Assembly: GCF_900167125.1 (NCBI RefSeq)
Contig: NZ_FUYC01000001.1
Span: forward strand, 372,001-436,000
Length of the DNA stretch: 64,000 bases
Source: Paucidesulfovibrio gracilis DSM 16080
GTDB lineage: Bacteria > Desulfobacterota > Desulfovibrionia > Desulfovibrionales > Desulfovibrionaceae
Direction of reading: 5' to 3'
Shown here: in pieces, positions 42,914 through 52,084 of the stretch
Position numbering within the stretch: position 1 is the stretch's first letter
Layout: each line of letters starts with the position of its first letter
Program-made: the position numbers and the translations under genes
Notes under the pieces: generated by a model
What the model was told of the DNA's origin: nothing
Seen by the model: the letters and a program-made list of their open reading frames with translations, nothing else
Databases searched by the model: none

Positions 42914-44016
42914 GCGGTCTCCGGCATCTTGTGGTCACCACCGGCGGCACCGGCGGACACATCTTCCCGGCCTTGGCCGTTGCCGCGGAGTTCAAAGCAC
43001 GCGACGCCGCACGGCAGGTCACGTTCATCGGGGCTTCCGGTCCCGAAGGGGAACTGGCACGCAAGGCCGAATTGGACTTTGTGGCTCTGCCCGCCCGGGG
43101 CGTGCTCGGCACAGGCCTGCGCAAGCTGGCCACTCCGGTGTGGCTGGCCAAAGGGCTGCTCAAGGCGCTGTGGACCCTGCGGCGGCTGCGGCCTGACGCG
43201 GTGCTCGGTTTCGGCGGGTACGCGGGTTTCTGCCCGGTGCCAGCCGCCTGGCTCTGCGGCATTCCCTGCGCAATCCACGAACAAAATTCCGTTCCCGGAG
43301 CCGCCAACCGCACCCTGCGCCACTTTGTGCGGACCATTTTTCTTTCCTTTGAGGAGACCGTGTCCTGGTTCCCGGCAAAAAAAACCGTGCTCACAGGCAA
43401 TCCTGTACGGGCCGACATTGCCCAGGCAGGACGCACTCCCCGGCCCGGCACCCGCTCCCTGCTCGTATTGGGCGGCAGCCAGGGTGCTCGCGCGCTCAAT
43501 GATGCAGTCATCGAAGCCCTGCCCGAACTGCGCAAGGCCGCCATCACCGTGCGGCACCAGGCCGGAGCCTCGGATGTGGACCGTGTCCGCCGTGAGTGCA
43601 CGGATGCGGGGTTCGATCCCGACGGACCGCAAATCCGCGTCAGCGGCTTTATCGATGACATGGCCCAGGCCTATGCCGAAGCGGATCTGATATTCTGCCG
43701 CTCCGGTGCCAGCACCGTGTTTGAAGCGGCTGCGGCAGGGCGTCCCTGTATTTTTGTCCCCTACCCCCATGCCACCCACAACCATCAGGCCTTGAACGCC
43801 AGGGCCATGGAACAGGCCGGAGCAGCGCGGGTCATCCCCCAGGACGGACTGGGCGGCGGCAGTCTTGCCGGTATGGTGGTGGGCCTGCTCAACAACCAAG
43901 AAAAACTTGACCGGATGGCCGAAGCCGCCAAGGACTTCGCCAAACCGGACGCGGCCGCACGCATCGTGGACCACCTCGAGGAGCAGGCCGCCAAGCATAA
44001 AGGAAGGAACGCATGA
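42910..44016 (+). CDS. murG: UDP-GlcNAc transferase MurG
   Basis: Peripheral membrane enzyme that adds GlcNAc to lipid I, giving lipid II. 368 aa. N-terminal G-loop [20 protein letters not shown], the [20 protein letters not shown] block and [15 protein letters not shown], then [15 protein letters not shown] and the UDP-GlcNAc site [20 protein letters not shown]. The reading frame is open upstream through ftsW, but the ATG overlapping the ftsW stop is the correct start. It overlaps murC by 4 bp. Confidence 0.96.
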   Translation: MSGLRHLVVTTGGTGGHIFPALAVAAEFKARDAARQVTFIGASGPEGELARKAELDFVALPARGVLGTGLRKLATPVWLAKGLLKALWTLRRLRPDAVLGFGGYAGFCPVPAAWLCGIPCAIHEQNSVPGAANRTLRHFVRTIFLSFEETVSWFPAKKTVLTGNPVRADIAQAGRTPRPGTRSLLVLGGSQGARALNDAVIEALPELRKAAITVRHQAGASDVDRVRRECTDAGFDPDGPQIRVSGFIDDMAQAYAEADLIFCRSGASTVFEAAAAGRPCIFVPYPHATHNHQALNARAMEQAGAARVIPQDGLGGGSLAGMVVGLLNNQEKLDRMAEAAKDFAKPDAAARIVDHLEEQAAKHKGRNA

Positions 44017-45476
44017 CAGCGGCGCAAGGCCCGAACGTAAGCGTGGCCCCCACCGTGGCCCGCCCCATGATGCAAAGCCGGGTGAACCAGATTCACATGG
44101 TGGGCATCGGCGGTTCCGGCATGAACGGCATTGCCGAAGTGCTCCTGAACATGAATTTCACCGTAACCGGTTCGGACTTGTCCGCTGGCGCGGCCGTGCG
44201 ACGGCTTCAGCGTCTGGGGGCGAACATCTTCATCGGCCATGGCGCGAACAACGTGGACGGCGCGGATGTGGTGGTCAAATCCACCGCCATTCCCGAGGAT
44301 AACCCCGAACTGGTCCGCGCCAGGGAGCTGGGCACGCCCATCATCCCCCGGGCGGAGATGCTGGCCGAACTGATGCGGCTCCAGTCGGGCATCGCCGTGG
44401 CCGGAACCCACGGAAAAACCACCACGACCTCCCTGCTGGCCACCATTTTCACCGAGGCGGGGCTGGATCCCACCGTGATCATCGGCGGTCGGCTGAATAC
44501 CTACGGCGCCAATGCACGCCTGGGCGAAGGCGAATTTCTCATTGCCGAGGCGGACGAGTCCGACGGCTCGTTCCTGCTGCTCGCCCCGGTCATCTCCATC
44601 GTGACCAACGTGGACCGCGACCACATGGACCATTACGCCACGCAGGAAGCCATTGACGAATCCTTTGCCGAGTTCATGAACGCCATTCCGTTTTACGGCA
44701 TGAACGTGGTCTGCGGCGATGATCCCGGCGTGCAGCGGCTTTTGCCCCTGGTCAAGCGTCCCTGCCTGACCTACGGCCTGGGCGAAAAAAACCGCCTGCG
44801 CGGAGAAATCATCAGCGCGGGACTGCGCAGCGTGTTCAACGTCTACCTGGATGGCGAATTCTGGGGCGAAGTCAATCTGGCGCATCCGGGCCACCACAAT
44901 ATTCTCAATGCGCTCGGTTCCATCGGCGTCAGCCTGGAAGCAGGCCTGACCAAGGAGGACATCCTTCGCGGGCTGGCCAATTTCGGGGGTGTGGGACGTC
45001 GGTTCGAACGCAAGGGCGAACGCAAGGGCGTGCTCGTGGTAGATGATTACGGTCATCATCCCGCGGAAATCGCGGCCACCCTGCGCACGGCCAAAGCCTG
45101 CTACCCCAATCGCCGCCTGGTGGTGGCCTTTCAACCGCATCGCTTTTCCCGCACGCAGGCGCTCTTCGGGGACTTTTGCAAGGCCTTTGAAAAAGCGGAC
45201 CAGCTGTTGCTTACGGAAATTTATCCCGCAGGAGAATCCCCCATCCCCGGAGTGAACGGACTCTCACTCGCCCAGGGAATTCGCCAGATAAGCGAGACAA
45301 ATGTCACATTTTATGAGAACTTTGAAACGATAGAAGCGGAATTATCCACGCTGCTCACCCCGGGCGACCTGTTTTTGACCCTGGGAGCCGGAAGCATCTG
45401 GCAGATCGGTGAACACTATTTGGAAAACGGAGCCGAACAAAACGGTCCCAAAGACAACGCCTCCCAGGAGGACTGA
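44013..45476 (+). CDS. murC: UDP-MurNAc:L-Ala ligase
   Basis: First stem-peptide step. 487 aa. [20 protein letters not shown] is the UDP-binding glycine motif; [18 protein letters not shown] the ATP loop; [20 protein letters not shown] and [20 protein letters not shown] the central motifs; [20 protein letters not shown] and [16 protein letters not shown] the C-domain. An N-terminal extension of about 25 residues precedes the first motif. It ends 1 bp before murB. Confidence 0.96.
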   Translation: MTAAQGPNVSVAPTVARPMMQSRVNQIHMVGIGGSGMNGIAEVLLNMNFTVTGSDLSAGAAVRRLQRLGANIFIGHGANNVDGADVVVKSTAIPEDNPELVRARELGTPIIPRAEMLAELMRLQSGIAVAGTHGKTTTTSLLATIFTEAGLDPTVIIGGRLNTYGANARLGEGEFLIAEADESDGSFLLLAPVISIVTNVDRDHMDHYATQEAIDESFAEFMNAIPFYGMNVVCGDDPGVQRLLPLVKRPCLTYGLGEKNRLRGEIISAGLRSVFNVYLDGEFWGEVNLAHPGHHNILNALGSIGVSLEAGLTKEDILRGLANFGGVGRRFERKGERKGVLVVDDYGHHPAEIAATLRTAKACYPNRRLVVAFQPHRFSRTQALFGDFCKAFEKADQLLLTEIYPAGESPIPGVNGLSLAQGIRQISETNVTFYENFETIEAELSTLLTPGDLFLTLGAGSIWQIGEHYLENGAEQNGPKDNASQED

Positions 45477-45477
45477 C

Positions 45478-46374
45478 ATGCGTCCCAGAATCCGCCGTCC
45501 CGGCCCCGCCATGCGGGACCGCACCACACTTCGACTCGGGGGAACCACCCGCGCCGAAGCCGTGTTGCGTGCGGATGCGGATCTGGACATGCTGCCTCCG
45601 CTCCTGCATACCGAAGGCGCTTCCCCCCTGGCCCTGGGTGCGGGGAGCAACCTGCTCTGCGCGGACCAGGAACTGCCCCTGCTGCTGCTCACCGTGGACA
45701 ACCAACGCGCCCCGGAAGCCCGGCCCGGCGACGATCACGTCACGGTCCGCGTGGGCGGCGGTGTCAAGCTGCCGGTGCTGCTCGGCTGGTGCGCGCGCAA
45801 CGGACTCTCCGGGCTGGAAAACCTCACCGGCATTCCCGGCACAGTGGGCGGCGCCGTGGCCATGAACGCCGGTTCCTACGGCTCAAACATGGCCGACCTG
45901 GTCCGCAGGGTCCGCGTGTGGACTCCAGAAGCAGGACTGGAATGGCGGAATGCGGACCAGTGCCGGTTCGACTATCGCTTCTTTGCTCCCGAGCCGTTGG
46001 ACGGCGATGCCCCGACGTTTTTCCTGATCTGGGAAGCGGAACTGGCTTTGGTTCCCTCCCTGCCGGACAACGTTCGTGCGGCCATGCGCTACACCATGAC
46101 ACGGAAAAAGGCGGCCCAGCCCGTCACGGCCTGGAGCGCGGGATGCGTATTCAAAAACCCGGAAAACCAAAGCGCGGGCATTCTGCTGGATAAGGCAGGA
46201 TTTCGGGGACTTCAGCAGGGTGGCATGGCATTTTCCTCCCTGCATGCAAACTTTTTGGTGAACCTAGGCCAAGGAACAGCAGAACAGGCGCTGGAATTGC
46301 TGGAAAAAGCCCGCTACGCCGTGTATGAACGTTTCGGCGTCACGCTGGAAACGGAAGTGAGGGTGATTGCATGA
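45478..46374 (+). CDS. murB: UDP-N-acetylenolpyruvoylglucosamine reductase
   Basis: FAD enzyme reducing enolpyruvyl-UDP-GlcNAc to UDP-MurNAc. 298 aa, type II-like. LRLGGTTRAEAVLR starts the FAD fold; LGAGSNLLCADQELP, GLENLTGIPGTVGGAVAMNA and GSYGSNMADLVRRVRVW bind FAD. The proton-donor region reads SAGCVFKNPENQ, with Cys where many type II enzymes have Ser, followed by ILLDKAGFRGLQQGG and HANFLVN. AGGAGG precedes the ATG; the frame is open further upstream over murC without need. It overlaps ftsQ by 4 bp. Confidence 0.95.
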   Translation: MRPRIRRPGPAMRDRTTLRLGGTTRAEAVLRADADLDMLPPLLHTEGASPLALGAGSNLLCADQELPLLLLTVDNQRAPEARPGDDHVTVRVGGGVKLPVLLGWCARNGLSGLENLTGIPGTVGGAVAMNAGSYGSNMADLVRRVRVWTPEAGLEWRNADQCRFDYRFFAPEPLDGDAPTFFLIWEAELALVPSLPDNVRAAMRYTMTRKKAAQPVTAWSAGCVFKNPENQSAGILLDKAGFRGLQQGGMAFSSLHANFLVNLGQGTAEQALELLEKARYAVYERFGVTLETEVRVIA

Positions 46375-47198
46375 GCCGCCGACTCAGCAACCCTTCCTAC
46401 CTGAACAGCGGCAAACAGTCCCTGCGCCGCCGCTCCAACCGGTATCGCGGATCCGACGGTTTTTCCCACGGTTCCCCCGCGTTGCGGCGCTTTGTGCTGA
46501 TGCTGGGACTCGGCACAGCCCTTGTGGCGCTTATGGGAGTGCTCTATTTCGGGTATCGCCTGGGCACCACCACGGAATTCTTTGCCCTGGACAAAATAGA
46601 AGTGCTGGGCAACAAGCGCCTGTCCTACGGCGAAGTGCTGGATGCGGGCCGGGTTCGCCTGGGGCAAAACAGTTTGGCGCTGAATCTCAGCCGTGTTGAA
46701 GCCCTGCTGAGTAAAAATCCGTGGGTAAAAAATGTTTCTGTGCGCCGGGACATTCCCCGAAAGCTGATCATTCAGGTGGAAGAGCGCGACCCCGCCTACT
46801 GGATCCGGCGCGGCGGCTCATTGTATTACGCCGATGAAAACGGGGAACTCATTACATCCGTATCCCCGGCGGATTTCCGCTCCCTCCCGGTTTTGGAGGC
46901 AGATGCGGAAATGCGCGAACGCCTGACCGAATTGCCGGACATGATCCGCGCACTGGACAACGGAGCCATGCCCCTTTCCCGGGATGCCCTGGCCTGGGTC
47001 CGGCTCTCCGGCGCGGGACAGGCGCAAATGTTTCTGGATAACGCGAACTTGACCCTGACCTTCGCATTGGAGGATTGGCGGTCAGAACTTCGCCATGTCC
47101 GCCTTGTGGCGCAGGATATGCGCCGCCGTGGCGAAATGAACCGCGTCCGCCGCATCACCGCCTCAGGCGGCAAGGTGTGGGTCGACAGGACGCACTGA
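46371..47198 (+). CDS. ftsQ: Cell division protein FtsQ/DivIB
   Basis: 275-aa bitopic divisome scaffold. A basic cytoplasmic tail, one TM (RFVLMLGLGTALVALMGVLY), then a POTRA domain (FFALDKIEVLGNKRLSYGEV, NLSRVEALLSKNPWVKNVSV, RDIPRKLIIQVEERDPAYWI) and the FtsQ beta domain (DENGELITSVSPADFRSLPV). It links FtsL/FtsI to the ring. It is followed by 51 bp and ftsA. Confidence 0.93.
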   Translation: MSRRLSNPSYLNSGKQSLRRRSNRYRGSDGFSHGSPALRRFVLMLGLGTALVALMGVLYFGYRLGTTTEFFALDKIEVLGNKRLSYGEVLDAGRVRLGQNSLALNLSRVEALLSKNPWVKNVSVRRDIPRKLIIQVEERDPAYWIRRGGSLYYADENGELITSVSPADFRSLPVLEADAEMRERLTELPDMIRALDNGAMPLSRDALAWVRLSGAGQAQMFLDNANLTLTFALEDWRSELRHVRLVAQDMRRRGEMNRVRRITASGGKVWVDRTH

Positions 47199-47249
47199 CA
47201 CAGAATGGAAACCGGGCCAAAGACCCGGAGAAGCAGGAGGAGACCGTCA

Positions 47250-48485
47250 ATGGCCAAAAGCGACCTTGTTGTCGGTCTGGATATCGGGACCACCAAGATT
47301 TGCGCGGTGGTCGGCGAACCAGGGGACAACGGCGTGGATATCATCGGCATCGGCAAAGCCCCGTCCACGGGGTTGCGTCGCGGCGTGGTGGTGAACATCG
47401 AACAGACCGTGCAATGCATCAAAAAGGCCTTGGAAGAGGCCGAACTCATGGCCGGCTGCGAAATCCGCTCCGTATACGCGGGGATCGCCGGAAGCCATAT
47501 CAAGGGGTTCAATTCCCACGGGGTCATTGCGGTCAAGGGCGGCGAGGTCATTCAAAAGGACGTGGAACGCGTCATTGAAGCGGCCAAGGCCGTGGCCATC
47601 CCCCTGGACCGCGAAGTGATCCACACGTTGCCGCAGGAATTCATCGTGGACGACCAACGCGGCATCGCCGACCCTCTGGGCATGGCGGGCGTTCGCCTGG
47701 AAACCAAGGTGCATATCGTCACCGGCGCGGTGACCTCGGCCCAGAACATCATCCGCTCCTGCCATCGGGCCGGACTGGATGTGGCCGACATCGTGCTCGA
47801 ATCCCTGGCCTCGTCCAAGGCCGTGCTCTCGGCCGAGGAGCAGGAAATCGGCGTGGCCATTGTGGACATCGGCGGCGGCACCACGGATCTGGCGATTTTC
47901 TCCAACGACTCCATCAAGCATACCTCGGTGCTGGCGCTGGGGGGCAACAACCTCACCAATGACATCGCCTTTGGCCTGCGCACCCCTATGCAGGCCGCCG
48001 AGGAAATCAAGATGCTGCATGGCTGCGCCCTGGCCGACATGATCGAAACCGACGAGCTGATCGAGGTGCCGAGCGTGGGCGGCCGGGAGAGCCGGACCAT
48101 GTCCAAACGGGTGCTGGCGGAAATCTGCGAGCCTCGTGTGGAGGAAATTCTGGCCCTGGTGGACCAGGAGCTGGAAAAATCCGGCTTTAAACAAATGATC
48201 GCCGCGGGCGTGGTGCTCACGGGCGGCACGTCCATGATCGACGGCATGCAGGATCTCGCGGACCAGATTTTTGATCTGCCGGTCCGCATTGGATATCCCT
48301 CGGGCATCGGGGGACTCATTGATGTAGTGGACAGTCCCAAATACGCCACAGCGGTGGGGCTGCTGAAGTTTGGGTGCGAAAAGGAGATGGCCGGGCAGGA
48401 CCGTCGTTCCTTCGGCATCCGGGATGAGGGAACCTTCAACCGCATTCTGGGCAGGATGCGCAAGTGGTTCACGGATATCGCGTAA
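47250..48485 (+). CDS. ftsA: Cell division protein FtsA
   Basis: Actin-like ATPase that tethers FtsZ to the membrane. 411 aa. Phosphate-1 motif VVGLDIGTTKICAVVGE, the SHIKGFNSHGVIAVKG 1C-domain region, phosphate-2 GVAIVDIGGGTTDLAIFS, and the adenosine motif GVVLTGGTSMIDGMQDLADQ. The last residues (FNRILGRMRKWFTDIA) form the amphipathic membrane-targeting helix. AGGAGG lies upstream of the start. FtsZ follows after 30 bp. Confidence 0.97.
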   Translation: MAKSDLVVGLDIGTTKICAVVGEPGDNGVDIIGIGKAPSTGLRRGVVVNIEQTVQCIKKALEEAELMAGCEIRSVYAGIAGSHIKGFNSHGVIAVKGGEVIQKDVERVIEAAKAVAIPLDREVIHTLPQEFIVDDQRGIADPLGMAGVRLETKVHIVTGAVTSAQNIIRSCHRAGLDVADIVLESLASSKAVLSAEEQEIGVAIVDIGGGTTDLAIFSNDSIKHTSVLALGGNNLTNDIAFGLRTPMQAAEEIKMLHGCALADMIETDELIEVPSVGGRESRTMSKRVLAEICEPRVEEILALVDQELEKSGFKQMIAAGVVLTGGTSMIDGMQDLADQIFDLPVRIGYPSGIGGLIDVVDSPKYATAVGLLKFGCEKEMAGQDRRSFGIRDEGTFNRILGRMRKWFTDIA

Positions 48486-48515
48486 CGTACGCACAGGGAA
48501 GAACTGGAGGAGAAC

Positions 48516-49763
48516 ATGGAATATTTTGAAATCGAGCACGACACGAGTGCCAAGATCAAAGTCATCGGTTGCGGAGGCGGCGGCGGAAATGCCGTAAACA
48601 ACATGATCCAGTCCGCTCTCAAGGGCGTGGAATTCATCGTCTGCAACACGGACGCCCAGGACATTGAAAAAAGCCTGGCCGAAACCAAAATCCACATCGG
48701 CCAAAAGCTGACCAAAGGGCTTGGCGCAGGAGCCAACCCGGAAGTCGGTCGCAATGCCGCCGTGGAAAACATTGAAGAAATCCGTCAGGCGCTGGAAGGC
48801 GCGGACATGGTCTTCATCACCGCGGGCATGGGCGGCGGAACCGGAACCGGCGCGGCCCCTGTCGTGGCCGAGGTGGCCCGGGATCTGGGCGCACTTACCG
48901 TGGGTGTGGTGACCAAGCCCTTCTTCTTTGAAGGCAAGCGTCGCCTCGGTGCGGCCGAGGAGGGCATCAACACCCTCTCCGAAGTGGTGGACTCCATCAT
49001 CACCATTCCCAACGACCGGCTCCTGCAACTGGCCGCGAAAAAGGCCTCGTTCACGGAGATGCTCAAAAAGGCGGACGAAGTGCTCTACTACGCCACCAAG
49101 GGCATTGCCGACCTGATCACGGTCCACGGCCTGATCAACCTGGACTTTGCGGACGTAAAGGCCGTGATGTCCAACTCGGGCCTGGCCCTCATGGGTACGG
49201 GCATTGCCGAGGGCGAAGGCCGCGCCAAGGAAGCCGCACGCATGGCCATCACCTCTCCGCTGCTGGAAGACGTCTCCATCGAGGGCGCCAAGGGCGTGCT
49301 CATGAACATCACCTGCTCCCCTGACATGCTCATCGAAGAGGCCGCCGAAGCCGCGAACATCATCTCCAGCGAAGCGGACGAGGACGCCCAGATCTTCTTC
49401 GGTACGGTGTTCGATCCGGACGCCGGAGAAGAGATGCGCATCACGGTCATTGCCACGGGCATCGAACACGTGGCCGCCCAGTCCGACGCCACGTCGTCCA
49501 AGGGGCAGAACCCCTTGAGCCGTTTCAATCGGCGGGAACGCAGCTCCGATGCGGCCACCGGCACGGGCAAACGCCGTGTGCACCGCTCGGTGATGAACCA
49601 GGACACTACTGTGCCGGCGTACCTGCGCTTTAGCGACAGTGCCGAAGAGGAACCCGAAAAGCCCAAGCGCCGCGTCGCCAACGCCGGGCCTGGGGACCAG
49701 CACTTTGTTTTCGACAAAGACGATCTGGATATCCCCGCCTTCATACGCAAGAACAACAGCTAG
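48516..49763 (+). CDS. ftsZ: Cell division protein FtsZ
   Basis: Tubulin-like GTPase forming the Z-ring. 415 aa. [17 protein letters not shown] (T1 loop), the tubulin signature [18 protein letters not shown], the T7 synergy loop [20 protein letters not shown], and the C-terminal conserved peptide [14 protein letters not shown] that binds FtsA are intact. A ~75-residue variable linker rich in Arg and Ser separates the core from that peptide. It is the last gene of the dcw cluster proper. Confidence 0.98.
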   Translation: MEYFEIEHDTSAKIKVIGCGGGGGNAVNNMIQSALKGVEFIVCNTDAQDIEKSLAETKIHIGQKLTKGLGAGANPEVGRNAAVENIEEIRQALEGADMVFITAGMGGGTGTGAAPVVAEVARDLGALTVGVVTKPFFFEGKRRLGAAEEGINTLSEVVDSIITIPNDRLLQLAAKKASFTEMLKKADEVLYYATKGIADLITVHGLINLDFADVKAVMSNSGLALMGTGIAEGEGRAKEAARMAITSPLLEDVSIEGAKGVLMNITCSPDMLIEEAAEAANIISSEADEDAQIFFGTVFDPDAGEEMRITVIATGIEHVAAQSDATSSKGQNPLSRFNRRERSSDAATGTGKRRVHRSVMNQDTTVPAYLRFSDSAEEEPEKPKRRVANAGPGDQHFVFDKDDLDIPAFIRKNNS

Positions 49764-49789
49764 GAGGCGGATGGAATACGGGTTTCCCT

Positions 49790-51445
49790 ATGCGCAAGAG
49801 CCGCATCTACCACGGCGACCGGGAGCCATCTCCCCGGGAGACCGGAGGCCGACTGCCCACGGCCCTGATCATCCCCATGGAACGCCGTGTGGCCCTTTCC
49901 ACCTTGGGGTGGCAGGCGGTATACCGCCAATTGGCGGAAAATCCGGGCATGGCCCCGGAACGCTGCTTCACCCTTGGGCGCGACGGGGAACCCACGACGA
50001 TGGAAAGCGGAACCCCGCTCTCCAGATTCCCTGTGCTGGCCTTGAGCGTGAATTTCGAGGAGGATCTCCTTCACCTCCTGCGAACTCTTGAGGCCTCGGG
50101 CGTTCCTTCCCGTCGGGAGGAACGCCCGGATTACCCTCTGATCATGGTGGGCGGGCCGCTGGCCTTCATGAATCCCGCTCCGCTCGCCCCCATGACGGAC
50201 TGTTTCTTTGTCGGCGAGGCCGAGGCCGGTCTTGCCGATGTTTTTTCCAAATTTCGTGAGGTCTGGCTCCAGGGCGGCGACAAAAACGCCATGCTCGACG
50301 CTGTGGCCGCCATGCCCGGTATCTACGCCCCCGGACGCTCCGCCGTACCGGTTCGCCGCGTCATTGCTCCGGGCGCATCCCTCAATGACCCGGCCTGGTC
50401 CTGTTTCATCTCGCCGGACGCGGTCTTTCGCGACACGCTGCTGTTGGAGGCCAACCGGGGGTGTCCCTATGCCTGCCGGTTTTGCGCGGCTGGCTACGTG
50501 TACCGGCCTCCCCGCCAGGCGTCCCTGGAGGAATTGCAGGCAGTCGTGGAACAGGCCGAACCGCCCAAGGTCGGCTTGGTAGGAACCGCGCTCACGGACC
50601 TGCCGCACCTGCTTCCCTTTCTGAACTGGCTGCGTCAGCGCGGCACCAAATTCTCCCTTTCCTCGGTCCGGGCCGACGGCGTTACCGAGGAACTGCTCAC
50701 CATTCTACGACAGAGCGGTGTGCGCACCGTGACCCTGGCGTTGGAAGGTCCGAGCCGACGCCTGCGCGACCAGGCCAGCAAAAAATTGAAGGAAGAAGAT
50801 TTTCTCCGCGCGGTGGCCCTGTGTGCACGCCACGGCGTCAACCACCTCAAGACCTACTGCATTGTGGGCTGGCCGGGCGAGACCGACGCCGATTACGAAG
50901 AATTGGGCGGTTTTTTGGGTGAAATCGCCCGCACACGGGACGAAAATCTGAAACGCCAGAAAGAATTCATGCGTGTTACCCTGGGTACCAGTTGCCTGGT
51001 TCCCAAACCACACACGCCGTTCCAGTGGATGGCCATGGCGTCGGCAGAGGAACTGGACCGCAGACAGCACATGATCCGGGAAATGCTCAAGCCGTACAAG
51101 GGATTCCGCCTGGAAGCGGATAAGCCGTTTCAAGCCCGGCTCCAAGGCCTGCTGGCCCGGGGCGGAGAGTCCATCTTTGATTTCGTGGAACTGGCCGCCC
51201 GGCACGGCGGCTGGAAAAAAGCGCTCAAACGTTGGCAGGGTGATCCGGCCCACGAACTGGACCGAGAACGCTCCCGGGACGAAGCTCTGCCTTGGGACGT
51301 CATTGACGTAGGCGTGACCAAGGAACACCTCTGGCAGGAATGGGAACGGGCCAAACGGTTCCAACCCTCGCCCAAGTGCGTGGAATCGGGCTGCGATCAA
51401 TGCCGACGCTGCGGTATGGATTGTTTTTTACGCGAACAGTCCTGA
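49790..51445 (+). CDS. Uncharacterised radical SAM protein (B12-binding-like N-terminus)
   Basis: 551 aa, cytosolic. The N-terminal half (TALIIPMERRVALSTLGWQA, then VMVGGPLAFMN-like and FFVGEAEAGLADVF stretches) resembles a cobalamin-binding-type domain of this radical SAM family. The radical SAM site is RGCPYACRFCAAGYVYRP (CxxxCxxC). The chain ends in a small Cys cluster (ESGCDQCRRCGMDCF) that could hold zinc or a second cluster. Such proteins often sit after ftsZ in Desulfovibrio-like genomes; function unknown. The start has an oddity: the nearest AGGAGG (49762-49767) is placed for an out-of-frame ATG at 49771. Confidence 0.85.
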   Translation: MRKSRIYHGDREPSPRETGGRLPTALIIPMERRVALSTLGWQAVYRQLAENPGMAPERCFTLGRDGEPTTMESGTPLSRFPVLALSVNFEEDLLHLLRTLEASGVPSRREERPDYPLIMVGGPLAFMNPAPLAPMTDCFFVGEAEAGLADVFSKFREVWLQGGDKNAMLDAVAAMPGIYAPGRSAVPVRRVIAPGASLNDPAWSCFISPDAVFRDTLLLEANRGCPYACRFCAAGYVYRPPRQASLEELQAVVEQAEPPKVGLVGTALTDLPHLLPFLNWLRQRGTKFSLSSVRADGVTEELLTILRQSGVRTVTLALEGPSRRLRDQASKKLKEEDFLRAVALCARHGVNHLKTYCIVGWPGETDADYEELGGFLGEIARTRDENLKRQKEFMRVTLGTSCLVPKPHTPFQWMAMASAEELDRRQHMIREMLKPYKGFRLEADKPFQARLQGLLARGGESIFDFVELAARHGGWKKALKRWQGDPAHELDRERSRDEALPWDVIDVGVTKEHLWQEWERAKRFQPSPKCVESGCDQCRRCGMDCFLREQS

Positions 51446-51511
51446 CCGGACGTTTTTCCCTCTGACGAACAAAAGCGCCGCGCCTGCCCCCCCTTCGCTG
51501 AACCAAAAACA

Positions 51512-51550
51512 TATCCCTTCACGCCACAACAGCGTCAAGGGATACGTTTT
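51512..51550. terminator. Hairpin between radical SAM and FmdB-like genes
   Basis: TATCCCTT-C-ACGC pairs with GCGT-C-AAGGGATA across a 7-nt loop (one mismatch), followed by CGTTTTG. It lies between convergent genes; the AAAAAC tract on the other side could serve the minus strand. Confidence 0.65.
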
Positions 51551-51601
51551 GCTCCACGATGAAGCCTGACAGGATCCTGAACCAGGATCAACGCATCAGC
51601 C

Positions 51602-51814
51602 TCAGGTGAATCCTCCAGCCCCCCCGCACCCGGACAACGGCGCAGACAGGGAACCAGCGTCACCGCTTCCGCCGCCGGACACGGCAAACCCCGAGAGCAG
51701 ACGTTCGGTATCTTCCTTGCCGCATTCCGGGCATTTGGGTGTTTCATCGCCGGAAAGAACCAGCTCTTCAAATTCTTTGCCGCATTTTTTGCATCGGTAT
51801 TCATAAATCGGCAT
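51602..51814 (-). CDS. FmdB-family zinc-ribbon protein
   Basis: 70 aa, starting MPIYEYRCKKCGKEFEELVL and continuing KCPECGKEDTERLLSGFAVS. The two CxxC knuckles and the IYEYRC start are the FmdB putative regulatory-protein signature. The tail is Gly/Ser-rich (GGGSGDAGSLSAPLSGCGG). GAGGTGCCT precedes the ATG; a GTG two codons upstream is also possible. It is divergent from the metal-stress locus, so its promoter shares the same 270-bp region. Function of the family is not established. Confidence 0.85.
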   Translation of the reverse strand: MPIYEYRCKKCGKEFEELVLSGDETPKCPECGKEDTERLLSGFAVSGGGSGDAGSLSAPLSGCGGAGGFT

Positions 51815-51883
51815 AGGCACCTCGCATCATTATTTTCTATATCCCAAAGATGAGGCTGTTTGTACGCTTCGTCAAGGGATCAT

Positions 51884-51935
51884 TTTGCACATAACACGAA
51901 CAGTTTGTGCAAACTTTTGTGCATTTTAATGCACA
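51884..51935 (+). promoter_or_regulatory. Paired TGTGCA/TGCACA inverted repeats (candidate enhancer sites)
   Basis: Two adjacent inverted repeats: TTTGCACA (51884-51891) with TGTGCAAA (51906-51913), and TGTGCATT (51918-51925) with AATGCACA (51928-51935), the latter with a 2-nt centre. They lie about 50-100 bp upstream of the sigma-54 promoter, where NtrC-family regulators bind. The likely binder is the response regulator at the end of this locus; this is inference. Confidence 0.6.
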
Positions 51936-51987
51936 TATTTTTACACTTTCGAATTTAATACACTGATTTTTCATGATAAACAGTGTT

Positions 51988-52003
51988 TGGCACGGCGACT
52001 GCT
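51988..52003 (+). promoter_or_regulatory. Sigma-54 (-24/-12) promoter of the ZraP-like gene
   Basis: TGGCACG-N4-CTGCT, one mismatch from the TGGCACG-N4-TTGCW consensus, with GG and GC at the exact 10-nt spacing. It points at the ZraP-like gene about 80 bp downstream. A flanking inverted repeat ACACTG (51960-51965) and CAGTGT (51981-51986) abuts the -24 element. Consistent with a sigma-54 activator encoded three genes later. Confidence 0.8.
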
Positions 52004-52084
52004 AGTTCCTTTACAACCGTTACTTTTCTACTCTTCACCCCCCGGGATCGGCCCGGACCCCTTTTCAACGTATTTGGAGGAATC

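Noticed and set aside
47247-49703. 818-codon open frame on the minus strand across ftsA and ftsZ
   Set aside because: It is antisense to two unmistakable genes. Its translation is His/Gly-rich with no domain, the typical result of GC-rich third positions.
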